A stretch of DNA of 57,899 nt, taken from NCBI GenBank assembly GCA_947632705.1, contig CANRQE010000008.1, positions 1 through 57,899 on the forward strand, given 5' to 3'. The position numbers were made by a program, and so were the translations under genes. The notes beneath the pieces were generated by a model. It worked only from the letters and a program-made list of their open reading frames with translations. It did no database searches and was not told the origin of the DNA. The stretch is from an uncultured Coprococcus sp. Its GTDB lineage: Bacteria > Bacillota > Clostridia > Lachnospirales > Lachnospiraceae. Below, piece by piece: positions 26,697 to 36,530 of this stretch (positions are counted from its first letter, which is position 1; every line of letters starts with the position of its first letter).

Positions 26697-26734
26697 AAAA
26701 GCTTACCCGGAAAAACTTCCAGGCAAGCTTTTTT
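26695..26734. terminator. Bidirectional terminator between the phospholipase-like gene and the FN3 gene
   Basis: A 14-position hairpin with two mismatches (AAGCTT at the base, GGAA/TTCC at the tip) flanked by A and T runs. It can end both the plus-strand gene and the minus-strand FN3-repeat gene. Confidence 0.85.
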
Positions 26735-26751
26735 CTTACAATGTCAATTTT

Positions 26752-29700
26752 CTATTTTCCTGAATATGTAATCTGTTTGCCGCCCTTATTATAAATGCTT
26801 GCATAAGAACCACTGAAGGCCTTTACCGTATAAATATATGAGGTTCCCTTCTTTACGTTCTTATCCGTATAGGTCAGCGTATTCTGATCGCGGATGACTG
26901 CTATTGTCGTCCAGCTTCCGCCCGACGCCGGCTTTCTGTATACATTATATCCGCTCGTTCCGCCGCTCTTTGTCCAACTGATCTTGATTCCACCGGTTGT
27001 GTTTGCAACACTGACCATAGGATACGCCAGATATTTGATGGTCTTTCCTGCCTTATCATAGGCACTTGCATAGGAACCGCTGAAAGCCTTCACCGTATAA
27101 ATATAGGACTTGCCGCTGGTGGCTGTTTTATCCGTATAGGTCAGCGTATTCTGATCACGAATAACTGCTATCGTTGACCAGCTTCCGCCTGACGCCGGCT
27201 TTCTGTATACATTATATCCGTTTGTGCCCTTACTTTTTGTCCAACTGATTTTTACACCGTCAACCGCATTGGCAACACTGACTGTCGGACAACTCAAAAA
27301 TCTGATGGTCTTTCCTGCTGTATCATAGGCACTTGCGTATGACCCGTTAAAAGCCTTTACAGTATAGACATAAGAAATACCGCTTGAAGCCTTTGCATCC
27401 GTATAGGTCAGTGTATTCTGGTCACGAATAACTGCTATCGTTGACCAGCTTCCGCCCGACGCCGGCTTTCTGTATACGTTATAACCATTTGTTCCGGCGC
27501 TCTTTGTCCAACTGATCTTTACCCCACCGGCAGCATTGGCAACACTGACTGCCGGACAGCTCAGATACCGAAGTGTCTTTCCAGTTGTATCGTAATTGCT
27601 GGTATAATTTTTACCATCACTGCTGATGCAGCGAACTGTAAATGCATATATTTTTCCACTGGCTGCTTTCGTCCAGGTATAACTGGTAGATGTGGTGTCC
27701 GCCAGAGTCTGCCAACCGCCATTATCGGTTCTGTAAAATACACGATATTTCGCTGCCCCGGTCACCGCTCCCCAACTGATCTGCACTCCGTTACTTACAT
27801 TTTTCACGGTAGAAATAGATGGAGATGCCAAAAGGTCATTCACAACATGATAAGTAATCTTCTTGCCTGTTTCATCATAAGCGCTGGTATAGCTCTTGCC
27901 GTCACTGCTGATGCAGCGTACCGTAAACGTATACGCAGTTCCGTCTGCCGCTCCCTTCCAGGTATAGTTTGTGGATGTGGTATCTGCAAGCTTCGTCCAG
28001 CTTCCGCTTCCGGTCTTATAAAGCACACGGTATTTTGCGGCACCCTTTACCGTGTCCCAGCTAAGCTTCACGCCACCCTTTACATTACTTACTTCTGAAA
28101 GCTTCGGTGCTGCTATATAAGTAATGCTCTTGCCTGTTTCATCATAAGCGCTCGTTGTCGTCTTTCCGTCGCTGCTGATACAGCGTACCGTAAACGCATA
28201 TGTCGTTCCGCTTGCCGCTTTCTTCCAGGTATAGTTTGTAGATGTGGTATCTGCAAGCTTTGTCCAGCTTCCGCTTCCTGTCTTATAGAATACACGGTAC
28301 TTCGCTGCCCCGGTCACTGCTCCCCATGTAATCTTCACGCCGCCGTTTACATTGCTCACGCCGGAAAGCTTCGGTGCTGCTATATAAGTAATGCTCTTGC
28401 CTGTCGTATCATAATCACTGGTATTGCTTCCGCCGTCGCTGCTGATACAGCGTACCGTAAACGCATATGCCGTTCCGCTTGCCGCTCCCTTCCAGGTATA
28501 GTTTGTAGCTGTGGTATCTGCAAGCTTTGTCCAGCTTCCGCTTCCTGTCTTATAGAATACCCGGTATTTCGCTGCCCCGGTCACTGCTCCCCATGTGATC
28601 TTGACGCCGCCGTTTACATTGCTCACGCCGGAAAGCTTCGGTGCCGCTATATAAGTAATGCTCTTGCCTGTCGTGTCATAATCACTGGTATTGCTTCCGC
28701 CATCGCTGCTGATACAGCGTACCGTAAACGCATATGCCGTTCCGCTTGCCGCTCCCTTCCAGGTATAGCTGGTGGATGTCGTATCTGCAAGCTTTGTCCA
28801 GCTGCCGCTTCCAGTCTTATAGAATACACGGTACTTCGCTGCCCCGGTCACTGCTCCCCATGTAATCTTGACGCCGCCGTTTACATTGCTCACGCCGGAA
28901 AGCTTCGGCGCTGCTATATAAGTAATGCTCTTGCCTGTTTCATCATAAGCGCTCGTCGTCGCCTTTCCGTCGCTGCTGATACAGCGTACCGTAAACGCAT
29001 ATGCCGTTCCGCTTGCCGCTCCCTTCCAGGTATAGTTTGTAGCTGTGGTATCTGCAAGCTTTGTCCAGCTTCCGCTTCCCGTCTTATAGAATACACGGTA
29101 CTTCGCTGCCCCGGTCACTGCTCCCCATGTGATCTTCACGCCGCCGTTTACATTGCTCACGCCGGAAAGCTTCGGCGCTGCTATATAAGTAATGCTCTTA
29201 CCCGTTGTGTCATAATCACTGGTATTGCTTCCGCCATCGCTGCTGATACAGCGCACCGTAAACGCATATGTCGTTCCGCTTGCCGCTTTCTTCCAGGTAT
29301 AGCTGGTGGATGTGGTATCTGCAAGCTTTGTCCAGCTTCCGCTTCCAGTCTTATAGAATACACGGTATTTCTCTGCCCCGGTCACTGCTCCCCATGTAAT
29401 CTGTATACCACCATTGACATTTGAAGGTGTATTTACCACGGGCGTTTTCAATTTTGTCGGTACAGACGGGTCTGCAAGAATCTTGTAGGTCACTGTTCTG
29501 CTTCCCTGATAATTATTTTTTCCTGTTACGGTAATTTTTACCGTATCACCCACATTATATGTCTGACCGCTTGCATATGATAACGTATAATCATTTGTCG
29601 TCAGCACCACATTTCTCTTGGTATCCCTGATAGTAACAGTGGTAGCCGGGCGAGTTCCGTTGGTATATATGGCATCCTTCGCCTCAGCCGTAACGGTACT

Positions 29701-30924
29701 GTCTGAGATTTGTTTTGGTTTTATTGTAAAAGTGGTTTGAATGGAGCCTGTATAGGAATTGATACCGGTTATCGTAACTGTACCTGTTCCGGCATTGATA
29801 TTATTCATATAGGTGGTATTAAAATCTTTTCCTGCCGTCAGAGCCTTTCCTGCAACGGTCAGGTTAACTTTTGGTTCCTGTGCAGTTCCGCTATAGGTAC
29901 AAGACGCAATGCTGACTGTCGGGTTGCTGCTGCCAATATCGATCAGCTTGGTACCACTGGATAGAATACTAAATGTTGCCGTTGCGCTGCCTTTATAATT
30001 TCCCTGTCCGGTTACGGTCACGGTTGCGGTTCCGACATTCTTATTATTCTTATAACTGACTGTATAATCGGTATTCAGCGTCAACGCTTTACCGGTAACA
30101 GCATCCGTTACGGTAACCGTCGGTTTCTTCTCCGTTCCGTCATATACATAGGATGCAGGCGAAACTGAAACCTTCTGCTTCGCTATATCTGCCGCCACGA
30201 TCGTAAACTTAACCTCGCGGTTACGATTTGTACTTGCCGTTCCTGCAAAATTTCCTTTTCCCGAAATAGAAACATAAGGAGCAGCCAGATCCGTTCTGGC
30301 GCCGATTTTGGAATTATTATAAAATGTACATGTATAATCAATTCCTTCCTGCAGCACATACTTTTCTGACCCTGTGCCTGTTTTCATCTCAACCTTTACC
30401 ACAGGTTTTACCTGACTTTTCGTATAAGGCAAGGATGCGGTCGTTGCCGACTGTCCATCCAGATAAACTGTGATATCAGACGCTGAAGCATTCTTCAGGG
30501 AAATCGGTTCAACCGTAAAAGTGGTAGAAATGGAGCCTGTATAGCCGAACTTTTCATTTCCCGTAACCGTAATGGTGGCAGTTCCCACATTCCGATTGTT
30601 CTGATATGAAACGGTATAATACGCCTGATTTAACTGCTGATTGACCGCAGTTACGCCTTTTGGCATAACCCGGATATCGCTTGCCTGTAAGGTTACATCC
30701 TTTCCGAAATTATACGTTGCCTTACTCTTGGCCAAATTGACCGTATAACCCTCCGTTGCCAGATTCGTTACAGTTGAAGCAATCGCAGCAGGAGTTCCTT
30801 CCGTAATATCATCCGACCCGGTTCTGCTTTCTGCAGCCAGAACAAAATTGCCCTGCAGGATCATTCCGGCCATCATCGCAAATGATAACACAAATGCGAA
30901 AAATTTCTTGCCTGCCTGTTTCAT
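26752..30924 (-). CDS. Secreted Ig-like and fibronectin type III repeat protein
   Basis: A protein of about 1,390 residues with a clear signal peptide (KQAGKKFF, a hydrophobic core, cleavage near LAAES). Residues about 45-490 hold Ig-like modules of the MBG type, each closing with a pattern like NVGTATVTVTG..NY.GS. From about 490 to the end there are ten fibronectin III modules: seven with K-Y-R-V-F-Y and CISSDG marks, and three with the GYNVYRKPASGGSW mark. No LPXTG, transmembrane segment, SLH or choline repeat follows, so it is probably released or held by its repeats. Its role is likely adhesion or carbohydrate/matrix binding. The ATG at 30924 has AAAGGTGG eight bases upstream; a GTG 12 bases earlier is in frame but unlikely. 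Confidence 0.85.
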   Translation of the reverse strand: MKQAGKKFFAFVLSFAMMAGMILQGNFVLAAESRTGSDDITEGTPAAIASTVTNLATEGYTVNLAKSKATYNFGKDVTLQASDIRVMPKGVTAVNQQLNQAYYTVSYQNNRNVGTATITVTGNEKFGYTGSISTTFTVEPISLKNASASDITVYLDGQSATTASLPYTKSQVKPVVKVEMKTGTGSEKYVLQEGIDYTCTFYNNSKIGARTDLAAPYVSISGKGNFAGTASTNRNREVKFTIVAADIAKQKVSVSPASYVYDGTEKKPTVTVTDAVTGKALTLNTDYTVSYKNNKNVGTATVTVTGQGNYKGSATATFSILSSGTKLIDIGSSNPTVSIASCTYSGTAQEPKVNLTVAGKALTAGKDFNTTYMNNINAGTGTVTITGINSYTGSIQTTFTIKPKQISDSTVTAEAKDAIYTNGTRPATTVTIRDTKRNVVLTTNDYTLSYASGQTYNVGDTVKITVTGKNNYQGSRTVTYKILADPSVPTKLKTPVVNTPSNVNGGIQITWGAVTGAEKYRVFYKTGSGSWTKLADTTSTSYTWKKAASGTTYAFTVRCISSDGGSNTSDYDTTGKSITYIAAPKLSGVSNVNGGVKITWGAVTGAAKYRVFYKTGSGSWTKLADTTATNYTWKGAASGTAYAFTVRCISSDGKATTSAYDETGKSITYIAAPKLSGVSNVNGGVKITWGAVTGAAKYRVFYKTGSGSWTKLADTTSTSYTWKGAASGTAYAFTVRCISSDGGSNTSDYDTTGKSITYIAAPKLSGVSNVNGGVKITWGAVTGAAKYRVFYKTGSGSWTKLADTTATNYTWKGAASGTAYAFTVRCISSDGGSNTSDYDTTGKSITYIAAPKLSGVSNVNGGVKITWGAVTGAAKYRVFYKTGSGSWTKLADTTSTNYTWKKAASGTTYAFTVRCISSDGKTTTSAYDETGKSITYIAAPKLSEVSNVKGGVKLSWDTVKGAAKYRVLYKTGSGSWTKLADTTSTNYTWKGAADGTAYTFTVRCISSDGKSYTSAYDETGKKITYHVVNDLLASPSISTVKNVSNGVQISWGAVTGAAKYRVFYRTDNGGWQTLADTTSTSYTWTKAASGKIYAFTVRCISSDGKNYTSNYDTTGKTLRYLSCPAVSVANAAGGVKISWTKSAGTNGYNVYRKPASGGSWSTIAVIRDQNTLTYTDAKASSGISYVYTVKAFNGSYASAYDTAGKTIRFLSCPTVSVANAVDGVKISWTKSKGTNGYNVYRKPASGGSWSTIAVIRDQNTLTYTDKTATSGKSYIYTVKAFSGSYASAYDKAGKTIKYLAYPMVSVANTTGGIKISWTKSGGTSGYNVYRKPASGGSWTTIAVIRDQNTLTYTDKNVKKGTSYIYTVKAFSGSYASIYNKGGKQITYSGK
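28110..29444 (-). repeat. Tandem 267-bp repeats coding for near-identical FN3 modules
   Basis: The boundary sequence TAAGTAATGCTCTT recurs at steps of exactly 267 bases (about 28112, 28379, 28646, 28913, 29180), so each 89-residue module is one DNA repeat. Units differ at only a few blocks. The same 267-base period continues, more diverged, down to the stop codon at 26752. Boundaries are approximate. Confidence 0.9.
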
Positions 30925-31072
30925 AAAAAATACCACCTTTCATTTTGTCTTTGTTTGGAACGATATGCCTTTTCTTTTTCTATTTTTCTATACATATAAG
31001 GGAAAAAACATAAACGCACTTACCTGTAGAAAATTGTACCAAAAAATGGAGACCAATTCAATAAAAAACACA

Positions 31073-31108
31073 CAAAAAAGATGCCGAAATTCAACGACAT
31101 CTTTTTTG
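31073..31108. terminator. Terminator after glyA
   Basis: AAAAAAGATGYCG stem arms around a 7-base loop (one wobble pair), with an A-run on one side and TTTTTT on the other. It follows the glyA stop by about 30 bases on the minus strand. Confidence 0.85.
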
Positions 31109-31135
31109 TTTTATCTGCCTTCTCTTATCAATTAC

Positions 31136-32371
31136 CTAAGCATATAACGGATATTTCTCAACGATACTCTTTACAAGAGCAGCAGCTTTCTCTTTATCCT
31201 TATCAATCACGGCCGCCTTAATGGCATCCGCAATCGTTTCCATATCTGCCTCCGTCGCGCCTCTGGTGGTCACGGCAGGCGTACCAAGTCTGATCCCTGA
31301 TGTTACAAACGGCGACTTCGGATCGTTTGGCACCGTATTCTTATTTGCAGTGATGTGCACTTCATCCAGAAGCTTTTCCACTTCTTTTCCGGTCAGGCCC
31401 AGATTCTGAAGATCCATCAGCATCAGGTGGTTATCCGTGCCGCCGGACACGATTTTGAATCCTCTGTTCATCAATGCCTTTGCAAGTGCCGCAGCATTTT
31501 TTACAACCTGCGTCTGATATGCCTTAAATTCCGGTGACAATGCTTCCTTGAAGCAGACTGCCTTTCCGGCAATCACATGCATCAGTGGTCCGCCCTGAAT
31601 TCCGGGGAACACCGCTTTATTGAAATTAAATTTCTCATTGACCTCATTGCTGGACATAATCATACCGCCACGCGGACCTCTCAGGGTCTTATGGGTAGTT
31701 GTTGTTGTAACATGGGCATATGGAATCGGACTCATATGAAGTCCTGCTGCCACAAGACCGGCAATATGAGCCATATCCACCATCAGATAAGCACCAACCT
31801 CATCAGCAATCTCTCGCATTCTCTTAAAATCAATGGCCCTTGCATATGCCGATGCCCCTGCCACGATCAATTTCGGCTTACATTCCTTTGCAATTGCGAG
31901 CACATTATCATAATCAATAAATCCATCATCATTTACACCATATGGTACACAATGAAAGTATTTTCCTGACATATTAACCGGTGAACCATGCGTCAGATGT
32001 CCTCCGTGATCCAGATTCATCCCCATAAATGTATCACCCGGCTCCATCATTGCAAAGAACACCGCCATATTAGCCTGTGCACCGGAATGAGGCTGAACAT
32101 TCACATATTCGCAGCCAAATAACTCTTTAGCCCTTTCTCTTGCCAGATCCTCAACCACATCCACATAGACGCAGCCTCCATAATACCGCTTGCCCGGATA
32201 TCCTTCCGCATATTTATTCGTCAAATGACTTCCCATTGCCGCCATAACTGCCTTGGAAACGACATTTTCCGATGCGATCAGCTCCAGATTCTGATTCTGC
32301 CTGTTAAACTCATCCGTCATTGCTGCCGCTACTTCCGGGTCTACCTTACTGATTTCTTCAAAACTAAACAT
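31136..32371 (-). CDS. glyA: Serine hydroxymethyltransferase
   Basis: A PLP enzyme interconverting serine and glycine with transfer of a one-carbon unit to tetrahydrofolate. The family marks are [10 protein letters not shown] near residue 33, [15 protein letters not shown] near 53, the PHSGAQAN stretch, [13 protein letters not shown] near 200, and the PLP-binding Lys in [14 protein letters not shown] near 228. The 411-residue length is typical. A GGAGG site lies six bases before the ATG. It lies 64 bases after the EAL gene and may share its transcript; no clear separate promoter was seen. It ends at the 31073-31108 terminator. Confidence 0.97.
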   Translation of the reverse strand: MFSFEEISKVDPEVAAAMTDEFNRQNQNLELIASENVVSKAVMAAMGSHLTNKYAEGYPGKRYYGGCVYVDVVEDLARERAKELFGCEYVNVQPHSGAQANMAVFFAMMEPGDTFMGMNLDHGGHLTHGSPVNMSGKYFHCVPYGVNDDGFIDYDNVLAIAKECKPKLIVAGASAYARAIDFKRMREIADEVGAYLMVDMAHIAGLVAAGLHMSPIPYAHVTTTTTHKTLRGPRGGMIMSSNEVNEKFNFNKAVFPGIQGGPLMHVIAGKAVCFKEALSPEFKAYQTQVVKNAAALAKALMNRGFKIVSGGTDNHLMLMDLQNLGLTGKEVEKLLDEVHITANKNTVPNDPKSPFVTSGIRLGTPAVTTRGATEADMETIADAIKAAVIDKDKEKAAALVKSIVEKYPLYA

Positions 32372-32435
32372 GCTGTACCTCCATATAATTTATATTTCAT
32401 TTCATGACTGTTCCATCCGATACAAACGACGTCCG

Positions 32436-33653
32436 TCAATCCAGATTCTGACAAAGCGCAATAATCAACACATCGTCTACAGAAGGACTTTTTACAAAAT
32501 AATCCGTCGTCTCCACTCTCCGGTATATACCGTCATCCCCAAGCTGTCTGGTTACAACACTGACGCTCTTTTCCCCTCTGTTATATGCGTCCATCAGATT
32601 TTCAATTGTAAAGGTGCGGCTGAACAGTTCCCGGTCTTCCGGATGCATACTGGATGCCCCATGTGCAATCAGCTCATCAAAAATACCGGTGGACGGACAG
32701 GATCTTGCGGTAAAGTTCTCATACGCCATCATATAAAAACTGTTTCTGGTCAAATTGGCAAAAATAACCAGCGGATAACGGGTAAACACTGCCTCAAGCA
32801 GCAGCTGCGTTGCGGAAGAAGGTGCCTGTACCACCAGAATATCCTCCGGTTCCTCCACCTCTTCATCCTTCTTGCAGATTTCCATATAATCCTGTTCACT
32901 CATCGGTTTTCCAAACAAGAATCCCTGAATCACCTTACACGAACAGGTTCTTAAAAATCCGATCTGTTCTCTTGTCTCGACTCCTTCCGCAACCGTTGTC
33001 AGCTTCAGACGGTGTGCAAAATTAATAATACTCTCAAGAACAATTCTCTCCTTTTCATCTTCACAGTTCCTGCTCAACAAAGACTTATCAATCTTCAACA
33101 CATCAACCGAAATGTCTTTCACAAAACTTAAAGAAGAAAGGCCACTGCCGAAATCGTCAATTGCAACCCTAAAGCCAAGTTCCCGGATCTTCTCAATCCA
33201 GCCTGCAATCTTATCCTCCTGATCCACAAAAGCAGACTCCGTTATTTCAACCTCAATTTTTTTATGCGGCACTCCATAGGAATCCACAACCGAGCACAGA
33301 TGCTCCACAAAATCATCCTCATATACATGACGTCTGGAGAAGTTGACTGCCACCGTCACGAAATGCACCTTCTCCTCCATCTGTTTTTTGAGGAATGCGC
33401 ACACCTCTTCCAATATGTACCAGTCAAAATCAATGATTTCTCTTCCTGCTTCCAAAGCCGGGATAAAACTGCCCGGCATCACGACCGTTCCGTCTTCTTT
33501 TATCCATCTCGCCAATGCTTCCGCTCCCACAAGCTTCGTTGTGATCGCATCATACTGAGGCTGATAATACACCCTGATCCGGTGTTTTTTCATTGCTGCA
33601 AAAACTTCCGTACAGATATCTTCTCTGTTTTTTCCTCCTGCTACCTTTTCCAA
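32436..33653 (-). CDS. EAL-domain c-di-GMP phosphodiesterase with a C-terminal sensor-like domain
   Basis: About 405 residues, no membrane segment. The EAL domain (roughly residues 25-275) keeps the whole catalytic set: GAEALARW, the Asn in VAVNFSRR, EITES, IDDFGSG, LKIDKSLL and VAEGVET. It should therefore hydrolyse cyclic di-GMP. There is no GGDEF partner. The C-terminal 130 residues (ILVVQAPSSATQLLLEAVFTR onward) look PAS-like and are of the kind seen in Lachnospiraceae signalling proteins, probably a sensor domain. The upstream frame reaches 33725 but overlaps its own promoter, so the TTG at 33653, eight bases after AAAGGAG, is taken as start. The ligand is unknown. Confidence 0.87.
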   Translation of the reverse strand: MEKVAGGKNREDICTEVFAAMKKHRIRVYYQPQYDAITTKLVGAEALARWIKEDGTVVMPGSFIPALEAGREIIDFDWYILEEVCAFLKKQMEEKVHFVTVAVNFSRRHVYEDDFVEHLCSVVDSYGVPHKKIEVEITESAFVDQEDKIAGWIEKIRELGFRVAIDDFGSGLSSLSFVKDISVDVLKIDKSLLSRNCEDEKERIVLESIINFAHRLKLTTVAEGVETREQIGFLRTCSCKVIQGFLFGKPMSEQDYMEICKKDEEVEEPEDILVVQAPSSATQLLLEAVFTRYPLVIFANLTRNSFYMMAYENFTARSCPSTGIFDELIAHGASSMHPEDRELFSRTFTIENLMDAYNRGEKSVSVVTRQLGDDGIYRRVETTDYFVKSPSVDDVLIIALCQNLD

Positions 33654-33715
33654 GACCGCTTCTCCTTTCAATTCAGTTTCGTGAAATGCAAAAACCCTGC
33701 GTATTCTCTCACTGT

Positions 33716-33744
33716 ATTGTAACAAAGGAATTTAAAAATGACAA
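33716..33744 (-). promoter_or_regulatory. Promoter of the EAL gene
   Basis: Minus strand TTGTCA, 17-base spacer, TACAAT, giving a start near 33709 and a leader of about 56 bases. It lies in the 55-base gap after clpB and partly in the frame that extends the EAL gene upstream. Confidence 0.8.
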
Positions 33745-33780
33745 GTCATTGCAGCAACAAAAACCATTTTTCACTTTTCC

Positions 33781-36357
33781 TTATTCGGCAACCAGTCTCC
33801 CATCCCTGACATCAATGGTAATGGTATCACCGGAGCTGATTGTCCCCTTCAGAATCAGTCTGGCAACCAAAGTGTCAACATTTTTCTGCAGATACCGTTT
33901 TAACGGTCTGGCTCCATACACAGGGTCATATCCCTGTTCCATAATAAAATCCATTGCCCTTTCCGTAATCTTTAAAGACAATTCCCGCTCTGCCAGCCTC
34001 TGATTCAGGTCTGCAACAAGGAGATCAATAATCCCGCTGATATTCTCTCTTGTTAACGGCTTGAACAGCACGGTTTCATCCAGACGGTTCAAAAATTCCG
34101 GTCTGAAATGCGTTCGGAGCTCTGCCAGAACCTGCTTCTCCGCTTCCTTCGTAATCTCTCCTTGTTCATCAATCCCCTCCAGCAGATAAGAAGACCCGAT
34201 ATTGGAAGTCATAATAATGATCGTGTTCTTAAAATTCACCGTTCTGCCCTGAGAATCCGTAATCCGACCATCGTCGAGCACCTGAAGCAGGACATTGAAG
34301 ACATCCGGATGCGCCTTTTCCACCTCATCAAACAATACAACAGAATAGGGTTTCCTCCGCACCGCTTCCGTCAGCTGCCCGCCTTCGTCGTATCCGACAT
34401 ATCCCGGAGGCGCTCCGATCAGTCTGGACACACTGTATTTCTCCATATATTCACTCATATCAATACGGACCATATTCTGCTCATTGTCAAATAAGCTTGC
34501 CGCCAGACTCTTTGCAAGCTCCGTCTTTCCAACTCCTGTAGGTCCAAGGAACAAAAAGGAACCAATCGGTTTGGACGGATCCTTTACTCCCGCTCTGGAA
34601 CGGATAATCGCATCACTGACATATTCCACAGCTTCATCCTGACCAATGACCCGCTTATGAAGTTCTGATGCCAGATTCAGTGTTTTGCTTTTTTCGCTTT
34701 CCGTCAGTTTTGCTACCGGAATTCCTGTCCATTTCGATACAATCCTTGAAATTTCTTCCTCTGATACTACCTCATGAAGAAGTTCCCGTTCCTTCTCCGA
34801 GGCCGCATTCTCCGCCTGCTCCAACTCTTTCTGAATGGCAGGAAGTCTGCCATACTGAAGCTCAGCAGCCTTATTCAGGTCATATTTTCTTTGTGCCATT
34901 TCGATTTCAGCCCTGACCTGCTCCAATTCCTCCTTCAGAGTCCGTATCTTTTCCACTCCTGCTTTTTCATTTTCCCATTTTGCTTTCAGATTATTTGCCG
35001 TATCATGCAGCTCTGAGAGTTCCTCCTGTATGTCCTCCAGCCGCTGTCTGCTCAGATGATCCGTCTCTTTTTTCAGAGCCGCTTCTTCAATTTCAAGCTG
35101 CATGATCTTTCTGGTTATTTCATCCACTTCGGCAGGCATGGAATCCAGTTCGGTTTTGATCATGGCACAGGCTTCATCTACCAGATCGATTGCCTTATCC
35201 GGAAGGTATCTGTCCGTAATATACCGGTTCGATAAAACTGCTGCACTGACCAGTGCGCCGTCCGCAATCTTAACTCCGTGGAATACCTCATACCGCTCCT
35301 TGATTCCACGCAGGATTGAAACAGTATCCTCAACCGTCGGCTCATCCACGGTAACAGGCTGAAACCGACGTTCCAGAGCCGGATCCTTCTCTATATATTT
35401 GCGATATTCATCCAGCGTTGTAGCGCCAATACAATGCAGTTCTCCTCTGGCAAGCATCGGTTTTAGCATATTGCCCGCATCCATGGCTCCTTCCGTTTTT
35501 CCTGCTCCGACGATCGTGTGAAGCTCGTCAATAAACAAAATGACTTCTCCATCCGACTTTTTCACTTCATCCAATACATTCTTTAACCGCTCCTCGAATT
35601 CACCCCGATACTTGGCGCCTGCCACAAGCGCTCCCATATCAAGTGCAAAAATTCTCTTATTCTTCAGGCCCTCCGGCACATCTCCCCTGACAATTCGCTG
35701 GGCAAGTCCCTCTACGACGGCAGTCTTACCGACACCCGGTTCACCGATTAATACCGGATTATTCTTGGTTTTTCTGGATAAAATCCGGATCACATTCCGA
35801 ATCTCCCCATCACGCCCGATAACCGGATCCAACTTCTGCTCCTTCGCCCGCTCCACCAGATCATATCCGAATTTTTCCATGGCTTCATAACCGCTTTCCG
35901 GATGGTCGCTGTCCACCTTTTTGTTGCCTCTGATATCCGCCAATGCCCGCAAAAAAATATTTCTGTTGATATTCCATTTTTTCAACAGAGTCTTAATGTC
36001 AGTATCTGCTTTCTCCATCAGTCCCAGAAACAAATGCTCAACCGAAACATAGGTATCGCCCATCTGCTTTGCTTCTTTTTCCGCCTGAAGCAGCGCCTTG
36101 GAAAATGAATTTCCCGCATACATTTCTCCGCCGCGTACGCTCGGATAAGATGCCAGTTTTTGTTCTATATCCTGAACTGCGTCCACAGGACTGATATCTA
36201 TTTTCTCAAATATTCTGGAAATCAGGCTTTCATCCGTCTCTAACAGCCCTGCAAGCAAATGCATCTGATTCAGTTCCTGATGGTCATTTTCCAGTGCCTT
36301 TTCTTTGGCCTTTTCAACTACTTCTAATGATTTTCGTGTGAATTTCTCAAGATTCAT
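33781..36357 (-). CDS. clpB: ATP-dependent disaggregase ClpB
   Basis: A heat-shock Hsp100 that pulls proteins out of aggregates with DnaK. The N-terminal Clp repeat domain is followed by the first AAA module with Walker A GEPGVGKT (about 203), the coiled middle domain (about 400-520) that marks ClpB rather than ClpC or ClpA, and the second AAA module with GPTGVGKT (about 605) and [13 protein letters not shown]. The tail lacks the ClpP-binding loop. The length of 858 residues is normal. Control comes from a CIRCE operator and promoter directly upstream, implying HrcA repression. Confidence 0.97.
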   Translation of the reverse strand: MNLEKFTRKSLEVVEKAKEKALENDHQELNQMHLLAGLLETDESLISRIFEKIDISPVDAVQDIEQKLASYPSVRGGEMYAGNSFSKALLQAEKEAKQMGDTYVSVEHLFLGLMEKADTDIKTLLKKWNINRNIFLRALADIRGNKKVDSDHPESGYEAMEKFGYDLVERAKEQKLDPVIGRDGEIRNVIRILSRKTKNNPVLIGEPGVGKTAVVEGLAQRIVRGDVPEGLKNKRIFALDMGALVAGAKYRGEFEERLKNVLDEVKKSDGEVILFIDELHTIVGAGKTEGAMDAGNMLKPMLARGELHCIGATTLDEYRKYIEKDPALERRFQPVTVDEPTVEDTVSILRGIKERYEVFHGVKIADGALVSAAVLSNRYITDRYLPDKAIDLVDEACAMIKTELDSMPAEVDEITRKIMQLEIEEAALKKETDHLSRQRLEDIQEELSELHDTANNLKAKWENEKAGVEKIRTLKEELEQVRAEIEMAQRKYDLNKAAELQYGRLPAIQKELEQAENAASEKERELLHEVVSEEEISRIVSKWTGIPVAKLTESEKSKTLNLASELHKRVIGQDEAVEYVSDAIIRSRAGVKDPSKPIGSFLFLGPTGVGKTELAKSLAASLFDNEQNMVRIDMSEYMEKYSVSRLIGAPPGYVGYDEGGQLTEAVRRKPYSVVLFDEVEKAHPDVFNVLLQVLDDGRITDSQGRTVNFKNTIIIMTSNIGSSYLLEGIDEQGEITKEAEKQVLAELRTHFRPEFLNRLDETVLFKPLTRENISGIIDLLVADLNQRLAERELSLKITERAMDFIMEQGYDPVYGARPLKRYLQKNVDTLVARLILKGTISSGDTITIDVRDGRLVAE

Positions 36358-36425
36358 ATTGATTTCCCCCTTATCTCTTATTATATTTCCCCGATTTATA
36401 AATATAAACGGATATTCGTGAAATC

Positions 36426-36454
36426 AATATAACATAATTGTTAGCACTCGTCAA
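36426..36454 (-). promoter_or_regulatory. Promoter of clpB
   Basis: Minus strand TTGACG, 17-base spacer, TATATT. The -35 box lies inside the central spacer of the CIRCE element, so HrcA binding would block RNA polymerase. Confidence 0.8.
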
Positions 36455-36467
36455 TATAGAGTGCTAA
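36441..36467 (-). promoter_or_regulatory. CIRCE operator (HrcA site)
   Basis: A perfect TTAGCACTC-N9-GAGTGCTAA inverted repeat, identical to the consensus. HrcA binds it and represses heat-shock genes at normal temperature. No CtsR-type heptad repeat was noticed nearby. Confidence 0.97.
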
Positions 36468-36492
36468 CAATTTTTGAATTTTTATTGATATG

Positions 36493-36514
36493 AAATACAG
36501 GGCATCCTGTATTT
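36493..36514 (-). terminator. Hairpin after the GH5 gene
   Basis: Perfect 9-bp stem AAATACAGG/CCTGTATTT with a 4-base loop. On the minus strand only three T follow, so it is a weaker terminator there than on the plus strand, where five T follow. It ends the long cdaA-GH5 unit at best partly. Confidence 0.55.
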
Positions 36515-36530
36515 TTCAGATTTTACAGAT

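Noticed and set aside
27561..29363. A series of 60-residue minus-strand frames repeating every 267 bases
   Set aside because: They are out-of-frame copies of the FN3 repeat unit inside the large secreted protein, with no ribosome sites.
28110..29444. Regular repeats that could suggest CRISPR
   Set aside because: The period is 267 bases and the repeats are coding and in frame; there are no short repeats with unique spacers anywhere in the window.
30925..31072. Promoter of the FN3-repeat gene
   Set aside because: TATGTA-like -10 candidates exist, but no -35 at an acceptable distance could be chosen with confidence.
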